Assembly (NCBI GenBank): GCA_013373635.1
Contig: JABXHN010000010.1
Location: 124,001-188,000 of the forward strand
Length of the DNA: 64,000 nucleotides
Direction: 5' to 3'
Origin: Flavobacteriaceae bacterium
GTDB lineage: Bacteria > Bacteroidota > Bacteroidia > Flavobacteriales > Flavobacteriaceae
Part shown: piece by piece, positions 52,484 to 60,637 of the stretch
Position numbering within the stretch: the stretch's first letter is position 1
How the letters are laid out: each line of letters starts with the position of its first letter
Program-made: the position numbers and the translations under genes
Notes under the pieces: generated by a model
Told to the model about the DNA's origin: nothing
Seen by the model: only the letters and a program-made list of their open reading frames with translations
The model's database searches: none

Positions 52484-54091
52484 ATGATTCAAAAGAGCAC
52501 TACTAAAATCATTAAATCGCTACTTTTTACAGTGGTGGTTTTTACCGTCTTGACTTCTAAGGCTCAGGTGGTCAGTTCTATCGATAAAAATGAAATTAAA
52601 ATAGGAGAACAAATCACCTACAGTATCCAAGCTACTTTAGACAGTACTTCTCAGGTTGTTTTTCCAAAAGCTTTGGTTTTTCCATTAGAAGTGGTCAAGG
52701 CTCCAAAAGCGGATACGCTCCTTATGGATGGTAAATGGAAAATCCTCCAAAAATATCAATTGACTCAATTTGATTCAGGACATTTTCAGCTGCCAAAACT
52801 AAAGGTCTATATCGACTCGCTTTCCTATGAAACGGACAGCTATGATATTGTAGTCAATGATGTAGCGGTGGATACCACCCAACAGAAGATGTATGATATC
52901 AAACCGATTATCCAAGTTGAGAAATCATTTCAAATGCCTTGGAATTGGATTGTTTTAGCGCTAATTCTCTGTGGGATAGCTTATGGATTTTACCTCTATT
53001 ACAAAAAGGGTATTGAAAAATTTGAAAAGAAAGAAGAGGCTTTAATCCCAGCATTTGACAAGGCCCTAAGCGCCCTGGAAGAACTTGAAAAATCACAATA
53101 CCTCATCAAAGAAGAATACAAGGAATATTATTCTCAGCTCACTAATATTGTTCGATCGTATTTAGAAGAGGAGATTCACATCTCAGCTTTGGAGAGTACG
53201 ACTGAGCAGTTAATCGATCACTTAGAACTTTTAAAAGATTCAGGGGCATTGGATTTGGATAAACAGACCATCGATCGCTTTGATCAAATTCTCAAGACGG
53301 CAGATCTTGTAAAGTTTGCCCGATCGAAACCAGAACTCTCAAAGGCAGAATCGGATCGAGAACAGCTCAAAGAAGTGGTTGTTAAAACCAAGGAAGCAAT
53401 TCCAGAGCCTACCGAGGAAGAACTCATGCAGCAGGAAGAATATAAACAAGCTCTTTTAGAAGCTGAGAAAAAAAGAAAAATGAGGCATATTAAATGGGCA
53501 GTTGCAACACTGGTAGTTGCTCTAATAAGTACAGGAGTATTCTATGCAGGACCTAAAAAAGTATGGGACACCTTGACTTTTAATTCTTCAAAGCAGCTAT
53601 TAGAATCCAATTGGGTCAACTCTTCTTACGGAGCTCCACCGATACAATTGAGTACGCCCAAGGTGTTGATTAGAGATTTAAAAGCAGTTCCTGCAAGTGG
53701 AGAAGCACAACGCCAACTGTTTAGTTTAGAGCAAGAGGAGTTTTCAATTTATTTGACCACCTTAAAACTTCAAAGCGAAGAGGAACCTAATTTTGATCAA
53801 ATAGCAGAGAGTAGTATTGCCTACTTAGAAACCCTCGGAGGGAAAAACATCATCACTAGACAAGAAGCCTATACTACAGTAGATGGTGTGCAGGGTGTTA
53901 AAGTATTTGGTCGTTTTACAATTGACCAAGAATCAAATGAAGAAAAAATGGTGTACGAACTCTACATCTTTGGAGGTAAAGGTTTTGCTCAACAACTATT
54001 GTTAGTACACCAAGAAAACCAGTACAACGATCAAATCAAACAACAGCTTTTGGGATCGATACGACTAAAAGAAATAGACACAGATGAATAA
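52484..54091 (+). CDS. Two-helix membrane protein of bat operon
   Basis: A 535-residue protein. It has a signal peptide (about 1-28), a periplasmic beta domain (about 29-145) like the N-terminus of BatD proteins, a membrane helix (about 150-168) and a cytoplasmic helical region (about 170-330; A-L-E-S-T-T-E-Q-L-I-D-H-L), similar to DUF4381/BatD C-termini. A second helix follows (about 336-354), then a C-terminal periplasmic domain of about 175 residues. That last domain has I-T-R-Q-E-A-Y-T-T-V-D-G-V-Q-G-V-K-V and resembles the Mog1/PsbP/DcrB fold in strand order, which is a guess. It lies between DUF58 and batA, overlapping batA by 8 bp. Confidence 0.88.
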   Translation: MIQKSTTKIIKSLLFTVVVFTVLTSKAQVVSSIDKNEIKIGEQITYSIQATLDSTSQVVFPKALVFPLEVVKAPKADTLLMDGKWKILQKYQLTQFDSGHFQLPKLKVYIDSLSYETDSYDIVVNDVAVDTTQQKMYDIKPIIQVEKSFQMPWNWIVLALILCGIAYGFYLYYKKGIEKFEKKEEALIPAFDKALSALEELEKSQYLIKEEYKEYYSQLTNIVRSYLEEEIHISALESTTEQLIDHLELLKDSGALDLDKQTIDRFDQILKTADLVKFARSKPELSKAESDREQLKEVVVKTKEAIPEPTEEELMQQEEYKQALLEAEKKRKMRHIKWAVATLVVALISTGVFYAGPKKVWDTLTFNSSKQLLESNWVNSSYGAPPIQLSTPKVLIRDLKAVPASGEAQRQLFSLEQEEFSIYLTTLKLQSEEEPNFDQIAESSIAYLETLGGKNIITRQEAYTTVDGVQGVKVFGRFTIDQESNEEKMVYELYIFGGKGFAQQLLLVHQENQYNDQIKQQLLGSIRLKEIDTDE

Positions 54092-55079
54092 TGTAACCTT
54101 TGCAAACCCTGAGTTTTTCTGGCTGCTTTTGTTACTGCCACTCATTCTTCTGTGGTACTACTTCAAAAGGTATTCTCAAAAGGCGCGTTTGAGTATGTCG
54201 ACTCTTGAAGGGATTCGATCAAAAACCTATCATCATTGGATATTGATTGGTTCTAAAGGATTAAAAGTTGCGGCCTTTGCTGCGCTCATTGTCGCACTTG
54301 CTCGACCTCAAATTGTCTCTGTGGATGCGAAGACTCAAACGACTAAGGGGATTGATATTGTCATGGCAATCGATGTTTCATCGAGTATGTTGGCAAAGGA
54401 TTTAAAACCCAATCGATTGATCGCCCTTAAAGATGTAGCCTCAGAATTTATAAAAGATCGCTCCTCTGATCGAATCGGACTGGTAGTCTATGCAGGAGAG
54501 AGTTATACCAAAACACCGATTACCTCTGATAAAAACATCGTATTGCAATCGCTAAGAGAAATCGACAACGGAATTCTTGAAGATGGAACAGCCATTGGTA
54601 TGGGATTGGCCACCTCTGTGAATCGATTAAAAGATTCAAAGGCACTTTCAAAAGTGATCATCCTTCTAACTGATGGGATCAACAACGCTGGTTTTATCGA
54701 ACCTAAAACAGCTTCAGATCTGGCATTGGAATACAATATTAAGGTGTATACGATTGGTCTTGGGACCAATGGAAATGCGATATCTCCAATAGGATATAAT
54801 CCCGACGGCTCCTATCGATACGGAATGCGTCAAGTTGAAATTGACGAAGAACTTTTAAAAGAAATCGCAGCCTTGACAGGAGGAAAGTATTTTAGAGCGA
54901 CGGATAATCAAAAACTAGAATCTATTTATCAGGAAATTAACAAACTAGAAAAAACAGAAATCGAAGAGTTTAAATTTTATTCTTACGAAGAAAAATACCG
55001 TTTGTGGGCACTTATAGCATTTGCTTTATTGAGCCTCGAATTTTTGTTGAACAAAACACTATTGAGAAGCTTTATTTAG
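54084..55079 (+). CDS. batA: BatA-type VWA protein
   Basis: The 331-residue protein has two N-terminal helices (about 11-27, 58-74), a VWA domain with complete MIDAS (Asp97, Ser99, Ser101; later D-G-T-A-I and L-L-T-D-G-I-N) and a C-terminal helix (about 307-325). In Bacteroides the bat genes support aerotolerance. The VWA domain would face the periplasm. The gene follows the two-helix protein with 8-bp overlap and abuts batB. Confidence 0.96.
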   Translation: MNNVTFANPEFFWLLLLLPLILLWYYFKRYSQKARLSMSTLEGIRSKTYHHWILIGSKGLKVAAFAALIVALARPQIVSVDAKTQTTKGIDIVMAIDVSSSMLAKDLKPNRLIALKDVASEFIKDRSSDRIGLVVYAGESYTKTPITSDKNIVLQSLREIDNGILEDGTAIGMGLATSVNRLKDSKALSKVIILLTDGINNAGFIEPKTASDLALEYNIKVYTIGLGTNGNAISPIGYNPDGSYRYGMRQVEIDEELLKEIAALTGGKYFRATDNQKLESIYQEINKLEKTEIEEFKFYSYEEKYRLWALIAFALLSLEFLLNKTLLRSFI

Positions 55080-56129
55080 ATGATACAATTAGACGAGCAC
55101 ATATACTTATACCTCTTGGGAATTCTTCCCTTGTTTGTGCTATTGCAATTGGCACTTTCGATATGGAAGAAAAAAGCTCAAAAGCGATTTGCTTCAGCTA
55201 CTAGACTCAAATTGTTAGCCCCAGAAGTGTCTCCTTCTAAATCGAATCTGAAGCTGATTATTCAACTTTTAGGATTTACAGCATTGATTTTTGCCCTAGT
55301 CAATCCCAAGGCTGGAACTCGAATGGAAACCATCAAACGCGAAGGAGTGGATATCGTTTTTGCTGTGGATGTTTCAAAGAGTATGCTCGTAGAAGATATG
55401 GCTCCAAACCGATTGGAGAAGGCTAAACGTATCGTCTCTGAAATCATCAATCAATTAGCGAGTGATCGAATCGGAATCATTGCTTATGCTGCAGGGGCCT
55501 ATCCTCAGCTGCCGATCACAACAGATTTTGGAGCAGCTAAAATGTTCCTTCAATCGCTCAATACTGATATGCTTTCATCCCAGGGAACCAACTTGGGAGA
55601 GGCCATCAAATTAGCGACTACCTATTACAATAACGAGGCGCAGACCAACAGAATACTGTTTATTATTTCTGATGGAGAAGATCACTCTGAAAGCGGAATA
55701 GAATCCGTTATCGAAGAGGCTCTCGACCAGGGAATAAAGATATTTACAATAGGGGTTGGAACCTCTAAAGGAGGACCAATTCCCATCAAGGAAAAAGGAA
55801 TCGTTCAGGAGCTTAAAAAGGATGAAAACGGAGAGGTGGTGATATCTAAACTCAGAGCGGAACTCTTAGAACAAATTGCCGACTTAGGAAAAGGAACCTA
55901 TCTTTACGGACAACAGACTGAAGCGACCGTTAATTCGATCAAAGAAGAATTGGATCAACTAGACAAGACAGAGTTTGAAACCCAGCAGTTTTCTGATTAC
56001 AAGGATCAGTTTCAGTGGTTTATCGCTTTTGCTTTGCTGTTGTTTGTTATCGATATCGTTATATTGGATCGCAAGACCCATTGGTTTACGCGTTTAAACT
56101 TATTTAAAGAGCATCAAGATGAAAATTAA
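55080..56129 (+). CDS. batB: BatB-type VWA protein
   Basis: The 349-residue paralogue of BatA has helices at about 10-28 and 58-74, MIDAS residues at the same positions (Asp97, Ser99, Ser101; I-I-S-D-G-E-D-H-S later) and a C-terminal helix (about 315-332). The two proteins probably work together, perhaps as partners for MoxR. It overlaps batC by 11 bp. Confidence 0.96.
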   Translation: MIQLDEHIYLYLLGILPLFVLLQLALSIWKKKAQKRFASATRLKLLAPEVSPSKSNLKLIIQLLGFTALIFALVNPKAGTRMETIKREGVDIVFAVDVSKSMLVEDMAPNRLEKAKRIVSEIINQLASDRIGIIAYAAGAYPQLPITTDFGAAKMFLQSLNTDMLSSQGTNLGEAIKLATTYYNNEAQTNRILFIISDGEDHSESGIESVIEEALDQGIKIFTIGVGTSKGGPIPIKEKGIVQELKKDENGEVVISKLRAELLEQIADLGKGTYLYGQQTEATVNSIKEELDQLDKTEFETQQFSDYKDQFQWFIAFALLLFVIDIVILDRKTHWFTRLNLFKEHQDEN

Positions 56130-56988
56130 GGGAAGACATATCAGTGTGATGATTGGGCTTTGCTTTTTTATGGGGGTCAGCGCTCAAGAAGAAGAGCCGA
56201 TTAGCAAAAAGCAACAAAAAGAGGCCAACAATCTTACTTATGAAGGAAATGAGCGCATAGCTGAGAATGATTTCGTGAGCGCAGAAGCGAAGTATCGAGA
56301 ATCAATTTCAATGAATCCCAAAGCCTTGAGTTCTAAATTTAACTTGGGGAATGCTTACTACAATCAGCAAGCTTTGGACGAAGCGGCATTGACCTTTGTA
56401 AAATCTGGGAAAACTGCAGAGACTGAATCAGAACGTCATCAATCCCTTCACAATTTAGGTAATACCATGATGCTCAAAAAGGATTATGCCAAGGCTGTTG
56501 AAGCCTATAAAGACGCCCTTCGAAACAATCCTACTGACGATGAGACACGATACAATCTAGCACTTGCCAAGAAGCTTTTAGAAAATCAAAAAGAGCAAGA
56601 AAAGCAAGATAAAAACAAGGATAAAGAACAAGACAAGCAGGATCAGAACGATCAAAATCAAGATAAAAAGGAGAACGAGGATAAGGGGGATCAACAGAAA
56701 GACGATCAAGGTCAGCAGCAAAAGGGGGACGACAAGGAAGATGAAAACGGAGATCCAAAGGAAGACCAGGGCGGTGAAAAAGAAGAACAAAAAAAGGGCG
56801 ATGGAGATCAGAAAAAAGAACAGCCTCAGCAACCTCAAAACCAACAACCTCCTAGAAAGAGTCAACTGTCACCACAGCAGATTAAAAATTTGTTAGAGGC
56901 CGTTCAAAATGAAGAGAAGAAGTCCAAAGAGAAAATGGACGCTCAAAAAGTTAAAAAAGTACCTGTAAAAAAGAAAAAGGATTGGTAA
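56119..56988 (+). CDS. batC: BatC-type TPR protein
   Basis: The 289-residue protein has a signal peptide (cleavage near V-S-A-Q, 22), then TPR-like repeats (about 40-68, 72-100 and 108-150). A very hydrophilic tract rich in Lys, Glu, Asp and Gln follows (about 155-245). The C-terminus begins S-Q-L-S-P-Q-Q-I-K-N-L-L-E-A-V and is conserved in BatC. The polar tract is low complexity and varies between relatives. The stop overlaps the batD start (TAATG). Confidence 0.95.
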   Translation: MKIKGRHISVMIGLCFFMGVSAQEEEPISKKQQKEANNLTYEGNERIAENDFVSAEAKYRESISMNPKALSSKFNLGNAYYNQQALDEAALTFVKSGKTAETESERHQSLHNLGNTMMLKKDYAKAVEAYKDALRNNPTDDETRYNLALAKKLLENQKEQEKQDKNKDKEQDKQDQNDQNQDKKENEDKGDQQKDDQGQQQKGDDKEDENGDPKEDQGGEKEEQKKGDGDQKKEQPQQPQNQQPPRKSQLSPQQIKNLLEAVQNEEKKSKEKMDAQKVKKVPVKKKKDW

Positions 56989-58757
56989 TGAAAACAATGA
57001 AGTTCTATCATTTCTTAGTACTGTTCGGTCTTTTGATCAGCCTTCAGGGGTTCGCTCAAGAGACGGTTGAGTTTGCGGTAAATTTATCCAAGAGCAAATT
57101 GGGAATTAATGAGCGAATTCGTGTAGACTTTAGTATGAATCAAGATGGCGATCAGTTTACTCCTCCAGATTTCAAAGGATTCAGGGTAGTGATGGGACCT
57201 TCTCAGTCTACTAGTTCCTCTTGGATTAACGGAGTGAGGAGTTTTAAAAGAACCTTTTCCTATACCATTGCACCTATTCAAAAGGGAACTTTTACAATCA
57301 GTCAAGCTTCGGTAGTGATTGACGGTAAAACCTATAAGACCCAATCTAAAGAGGTGATTGTAACCGATGCGGTAAAAAAGCCAAGTGATCAATTAACGGC
57401 TTATGATATTGCCGAAGAAAAGCTTCATTTGGTGGCTGAGGTATCGAAGAACAGTCCTTATTTAAATGAACCCATCACCGTGGTTTATAAACTCTATGTG
57501 GGGGGAAATATTAACGTTTCCAATTTTAGACCATTAGAAAATCCAACTTATGAAAATTTTTGGTCTTCTGAAATTCCAATCAACAAATACAGTTTTAGCA
57601 GCGGGACCTACAAAGGGGAACCCTATAATGTAGTCGATCTAAAAAGAGTCGTCCTCTATCCTCAAATGACAGGAGAATTAGTTTTAGAACCACTTTCATT
57701 AGAGATTACTGCTGATGTTCCAACGAACAGAAGAGACTTCTTTGGAGGAGTTATCTATTCTTCGACTAATAAAGTTGTAACCGCTGGAAAGAGAACAATC
57801 GATGTAAAATCCCTTCCTGAAGAAGGGAAACCTGCAAACTTTAGCGGTGCCGTAGGGGATTATAATTTCTTTGTAGAAGCTTCAAAAAACATACTTAATG
57901 CAGGAGAGTCTCTACAACTTAAGGTTAGAGTAAAAGGAACGGGGAATCTCAAACTTTTCCAAATACCAGAAGTAAAGGTCCCTGCTTCGATTGAACGCTA
58001 TGACCCTGAATTTTCTGAAGATATTAAAACGACATTTGGAGGAATGCAAGGAGAAGTTTCCAACTCCTACACCTTGGTGCCAGGATATAAGGGAAAGTAT
58101 CCAATTCCATCCATCAGCTTTTCTTATTTCAACCCTAAAACCAAACGCTATCACAGTATTGATTCAGAGGAGGTTTTACTTCAAATTCTAGAAGGACCAG
58201 AACTGGGACAAGAGGATCAACCTAATCAAGTACAGAAATTAGAGGTCGTTGCAGATGATCAATTTAAGTTTATCGAATTACAGACCAAATTGAGTCCCAT
58301 TGAGAAGAAAAATTTCTTTGGAACTTTAAATTATTATTTAAGCTGGCTACTTCCTTTACTACTTATTCCACTGGCCATTATTTACGGCAAGAATAGACAA
58401 AAGCGCAGGGGGGATGTCGAAGGAAACAGATCTAGAAGAGCCAATCAACTTGCCAAAAAATACCTCTCTGCAGCCAAAAAAGCAATTGCAGACAAGGAGG
58501 AATTCTATGTGGCACTTGAGAGAGCGTTACACCATTTCTTAAAGGCAAAACTCAAAATTGAAACCTCAGAACTCAATAAGGATAAAATTGCTGAAATTCT
58601 TCTTGAAAGAGGAATTGAAAAAGATGATATCAAAGAATTGATTCAGCTTTTAGAGCACTGTGATATGGCTCGTTATAGTCCTATATCTGCAGGTGAAATA
58701 CAAACGGATTACCAGCAGTCAATAGCTACGATTTCCAAACTCGATAAAAAGATATAA
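56988..58757 (+). CDS. batD: BatD protein
   Basis: From the ATG at 56988 (a TTG two codons earlier is unlikely) the product has 589 residues. It has a signal peptide (cleavage near Q-G-F-A-Q), beta-rich periplasmic repeats (Oxygen tolerance/BatD family; about 25-440), one membrane helix (about 445-463) and a cytoplasmic helical tail with A-L-E-R-A-L-H-H-F-L-K-A-K-L. Role: membrane part of the aerotolerance system. Coupled to batC upstream, 2 bp from batE downstream. Confidence 0.95.
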   Translation: MKTMKFYHFLVLFGLLISLQGFAQETVEFAVNLSKSKLGINERIRVDFSMNQDGDQFTPPDFKGFRVVMGPSQSTSSSWINGVRSFKRTFSYTIAPIQKGTFTISQASVVIDGKTYKTQSKEVIVTDAVKKPSDQLTAYDIAEEKLHLVAEVSKNSPYLNEPITVVYKLYVGGNINVSNFRPLENPTYENFWSSEIPINKYSFSSGTYKGEPYNVVDLKRVVLYPQMTGELVLEPLSLEITADVPTNRRDFFGGVIYSSTNKVVTAGKRTIDVKSLPEEGKPANFSGAVGDYNFFVEASKNILNAGESLQLKVRVKGTGNLKLFQIPEVKVPASIERYDPEFSEDIKTTFGGMQGEVSNSYTLVPGYKGKYPIPSISFSYFNPKTKRYHSIDSEEVLLQILEGPELGQEDQPNQVQKLEVVADDQFKFIELQTKLSPIEKKNFFGTLNYYLSWLLPLLLIPLAIIYGKNRQKRRGDVEGNRSRRANQLAKKYLSAAKKAIADKEEFYVALERALHHFLKAKLKIETSELNKDKIAEILLERGIEKDDIKELIQLLEHCDMARYSPISAGEIQTDYQQSIATISKLDKKI

Positions 58758-58759
58758 TT

Positions 58760-59521
58760 ATGGAATGGAGAAAAAGATTTATGATCTCACTGCTGTTTTT
58801 ATGTTCTTTTAGCCTTGCCTTAGCACAGGGGATGAATTCTTTTGAGGCGGCAAACAAGGCTTATAACCAAGGAGATTATTCGCAGGCTGTCAATGAATAT
58901 CAAAATATTATTGAAGCTGGCGAGGAGTCCTTTGAGGTCTATTTTAATTTAGGGAACTCCTATTATAAATTAAACGATGTTGCTAACAGTATCTACTATT
59001 ACGAAAAGGCCGCATTAATTGATGAAAATCACCCTGCACTTCAAGTTAATTTATCTTATGCCAGAGGGATGACCATTGACTCTATAAATCAAAAGAGCGA
59101 AAGTGGAATATCTAAGGTGTTCAATGAATTTATTCTCTCGGTAGAACTCAGTATCTGGACTTATTTAAGTATCGTTTTGATGCTTTTATTTGTAACCTTC
59201 TATCTCATTTTTCTGTTGTGGAATTCAACTAACATAAAACGTTTGGCGTTTATCTTAAGTATCATTTCGCTTCTATTTAGTTTGAGTAGCTATGGATTGG
59301 CTAGTAGACATCAATCTTTAGAGGCAAAGGACCGTCCTGCAATTATTTTTTCAAATACGGTTGTGAAAGCTGAACCTAATGATCGAGGAGCTGTTTTATT
59401 TGAACTTCATTTAGGAACCAAGGTTCAAATTGTAGATCAAATGGGGAATTGGGCTCAGGTACAATTAGCCGATGGACAAGAAGGTTGGCTTCTTGAAGAC
59501 AGTATCAAGCCTTTAAAGTAG
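58760..59521 (+). CDS. batE: BatE protein (TPR and SH3-like domains)
   Basis: The 253-residue protein has a signal peptide (A-L-A-Q near 20-23), a TPR region (about 27-95; Y-N-Q-G-D-Y-S-Q-A-V-N-E-Y), two helices (about 133-154 and 158-177) and a C-terminal bacterial SH3 domain (about 193-253). The SH3 domain shows V-K-A-E-P-N-D-R-G and G-N-W-A-Q-V-Q-L-A-D-G-Q-E-G-W-L. TPR, membrane and SH3 parts are the BatE arrangement. It is the last gene of the bat operon. Confidence 0.95.
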   Translation: MEWRKRFMISLLFLCSFSLALAQGMNSFEAANKAYNQGDYSQAVNEYQNIIEAGEESFEVYFNLGNSYYKLNDVANSIYYYEKAALIDENHPALQVNLSYARGMTIDSINQKSESGISKVFNEFILSVELSIWTYLSIVLMLLFVTFYLIFLLWNSTNIKRLAFILSIISLLFSLSSYGLASRHQSLEAKDRPAIIFSNTVVKAEPNDRGAVLFELHLGTKVQIVDQMGNWAQVQLADGQEGWLLEDSIKPLK

Positions 59522-59560
59522 TTTTAAGAGGAGCTTAACAACTCTTCTGATAAAACCCCT

Positions 59561-59568
59561 TATATTTG
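59561..59568 (+). promoter_or_regulatory. -7 box before small secreted protein gene
   Basis: TATATTTG, full TAnnTTTG match, ends 6 bp before the ATG at 59575. It supports that start and an almost leaderless transcript. Confidence 0.45.
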
Positions 59569-59574
59569 CCCAAG

Positions 59575-59862
59575 ATGGGTACAAAACACTATATAGGGCT
59601 TTTCTTTTTGTTGTTGATGATGGCGTCTGCTATTCAGCCATTACACAATTTTGTAATGGACACTGATATTGAATTCAGTGACTCAATGAGCAAAGATTCT
59701 AAAGACGGCCTAGATAAAGATCTCAAATCAGACCTTTTTTTAGTTGTTTTACCTTCTCAGATCTACGTACAAAACTACAATTTAGCAGAGTTCAAATACA
59801 ATTGTCAAATGGATCTCAACAAAGGATTTCACGACATTGTAATCCCACCTCCAGAGTGCTAA
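59575..59862 (+). CDS. Small predicted secreted protein
   Basis: From the ATG at 59575 the product has 95 residues: a signal or anchor (about 5-20), an acidic Asp/Ser/Lys-rich linker, then a short hydrophobic segment, L-F-L-V-V-L-P-S-Q-I-Y-V. It ends I-V-I-P-P-P-E-C. I recognise no domain. It lies between batE and the carbonic anhydrase gene with its own promoter box. Function unknown. Confidence 0.7.
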   Translation: MGTKHYIGLFFLLLMMASAIQPLHNFVMDTDIEFSDSMSKDSKDGLDKDLKSDLFLVVLPSQIYVQNYNLAEFKYNCQMDLNKGFHDIVIPPPEC

Positions 59863-59923
59863 GTCATTTTTTAGACCTTTATAATTATAACTAACAGTTT
59901 CTATCTCGCATAGAGGCAGCGAC

Positions 59924-59931
59924 TATTTTTG
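59924..59931 (+). promoter_or_regulatory. -7 box of carbonic anhydrase-SulP operon
   Basis: TATTTTTG, full match to TAnnTTTG; the -33 position has TTTC/TAT rather than TTG. Predicted leader about 47 nt. Confidence 0.5.
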
Positions 59932-59984
59932 TATCTTCATATCTGAGAAGTTACTTATGGTCGTCAAACTAAAAAGACAACACA

Positions 59985-60611
59985 ATGGAAATAGATAAAA
60001 TTTTTGAAAACAATAAAAATTGGATATCTAATAAATTAGAGACCGATCCAGATTACTTCAATCAGCTTGGAGAAGGCCAAAGTCCAGAACTTTTATACAT
60101 CGGATGTTCTGATTCAAGAGTAACTGCAGAAGAATTAATGGGAGCAAAACCCGGAGAGATATTCGTTCATAGAAATATCGCAAATATGGTGGTAAGTATT
60201 GATCTCAATTCGATGTCAGTAATTAATTACGCAGTAGAACACCTCAAGGTAAAACACGTCGTAGTATGTGGTCATACCGCCTGTGGGGGTGTCAAAGCAG
60301 CAATGGATTCAAAAGATTTGGGGATCCTTAATCCATGGCTCAGAAATATTAGAGATGTGTATAGAACACATGCAAAAGAACTCAATTCTATTGAAGATGA
60401 GGAACAAAAATACGATCGTTTGGTTGAGCTCAACACTCAAGAACAATGTGTGAACCTCATTAAAACCGCAGTAGTACAAAAAGCGATTCGTAAACGCGGA
60501 TTAAAGATTCACGGATGGGTATTTGATGTACATACTGGAGAACTCAAGGATTTGGGTATCGACTATGACACAATCTTGGAAGGCATTCGTGAAATCTATC
60601 ATTTAGATTAA
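59985..60611 (+). CDS. Beta-class carbonic anhydrase
   Basis: The 208-residue enzyme interconverts CO2 and bicarbonate. Zinc ligands are visible as Cys41 (I-G-C-S-D-S-R), His97 and Cys100 (C-G-H-T-A-C), with the Asp43-Arg45 dyad. H-R-N-I-A-N is also conserved. There is no signal peptide, so it is cytoplasmic. The SulP transporter gene follows after 26 bp, suggesting linked bicarbonate import and hydration. Confidence 0.97.
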   Translation: MEIDKIFENNKNWISNKLETDPDYFNQLGEGQSPELLYIGCSDSRVTAEELMGAKPGEIFVHRNIANMVVSIDLNSMSVINYAVEHLKVKHVVVCGHTACGGVKAAMDSKDLGILNPWLRNIRDVYRTHAKELNSIEDEEQKYDRLVELNTQEQCVNLIKTAVVQKAIRKRGLKIHGWVFDVHTGELKDLGIDYDTILEGIREIYHLD

Positions 60612-60637
60612 TACTAACATTTAAATTTTAATAAGTT

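Noticed and set aside
56570-56830. A/G-rich repetitive DNA within batC as a possible repeat array or CRISPR-like structure.
   Set aside because: It is low-complexity coding sequence without regular unit length or spacers.
56531-56865. Minus-strand open frames opposite batC, one very rich in Leu, Ile and Phe.
   Set aside because: They mirror the Lys/Glu/Asp/Gln-rich low-complexity tract of BatC; antisense of AAR/GAR codons gives hydrophobic residues. No signal, start context or homology supports them.
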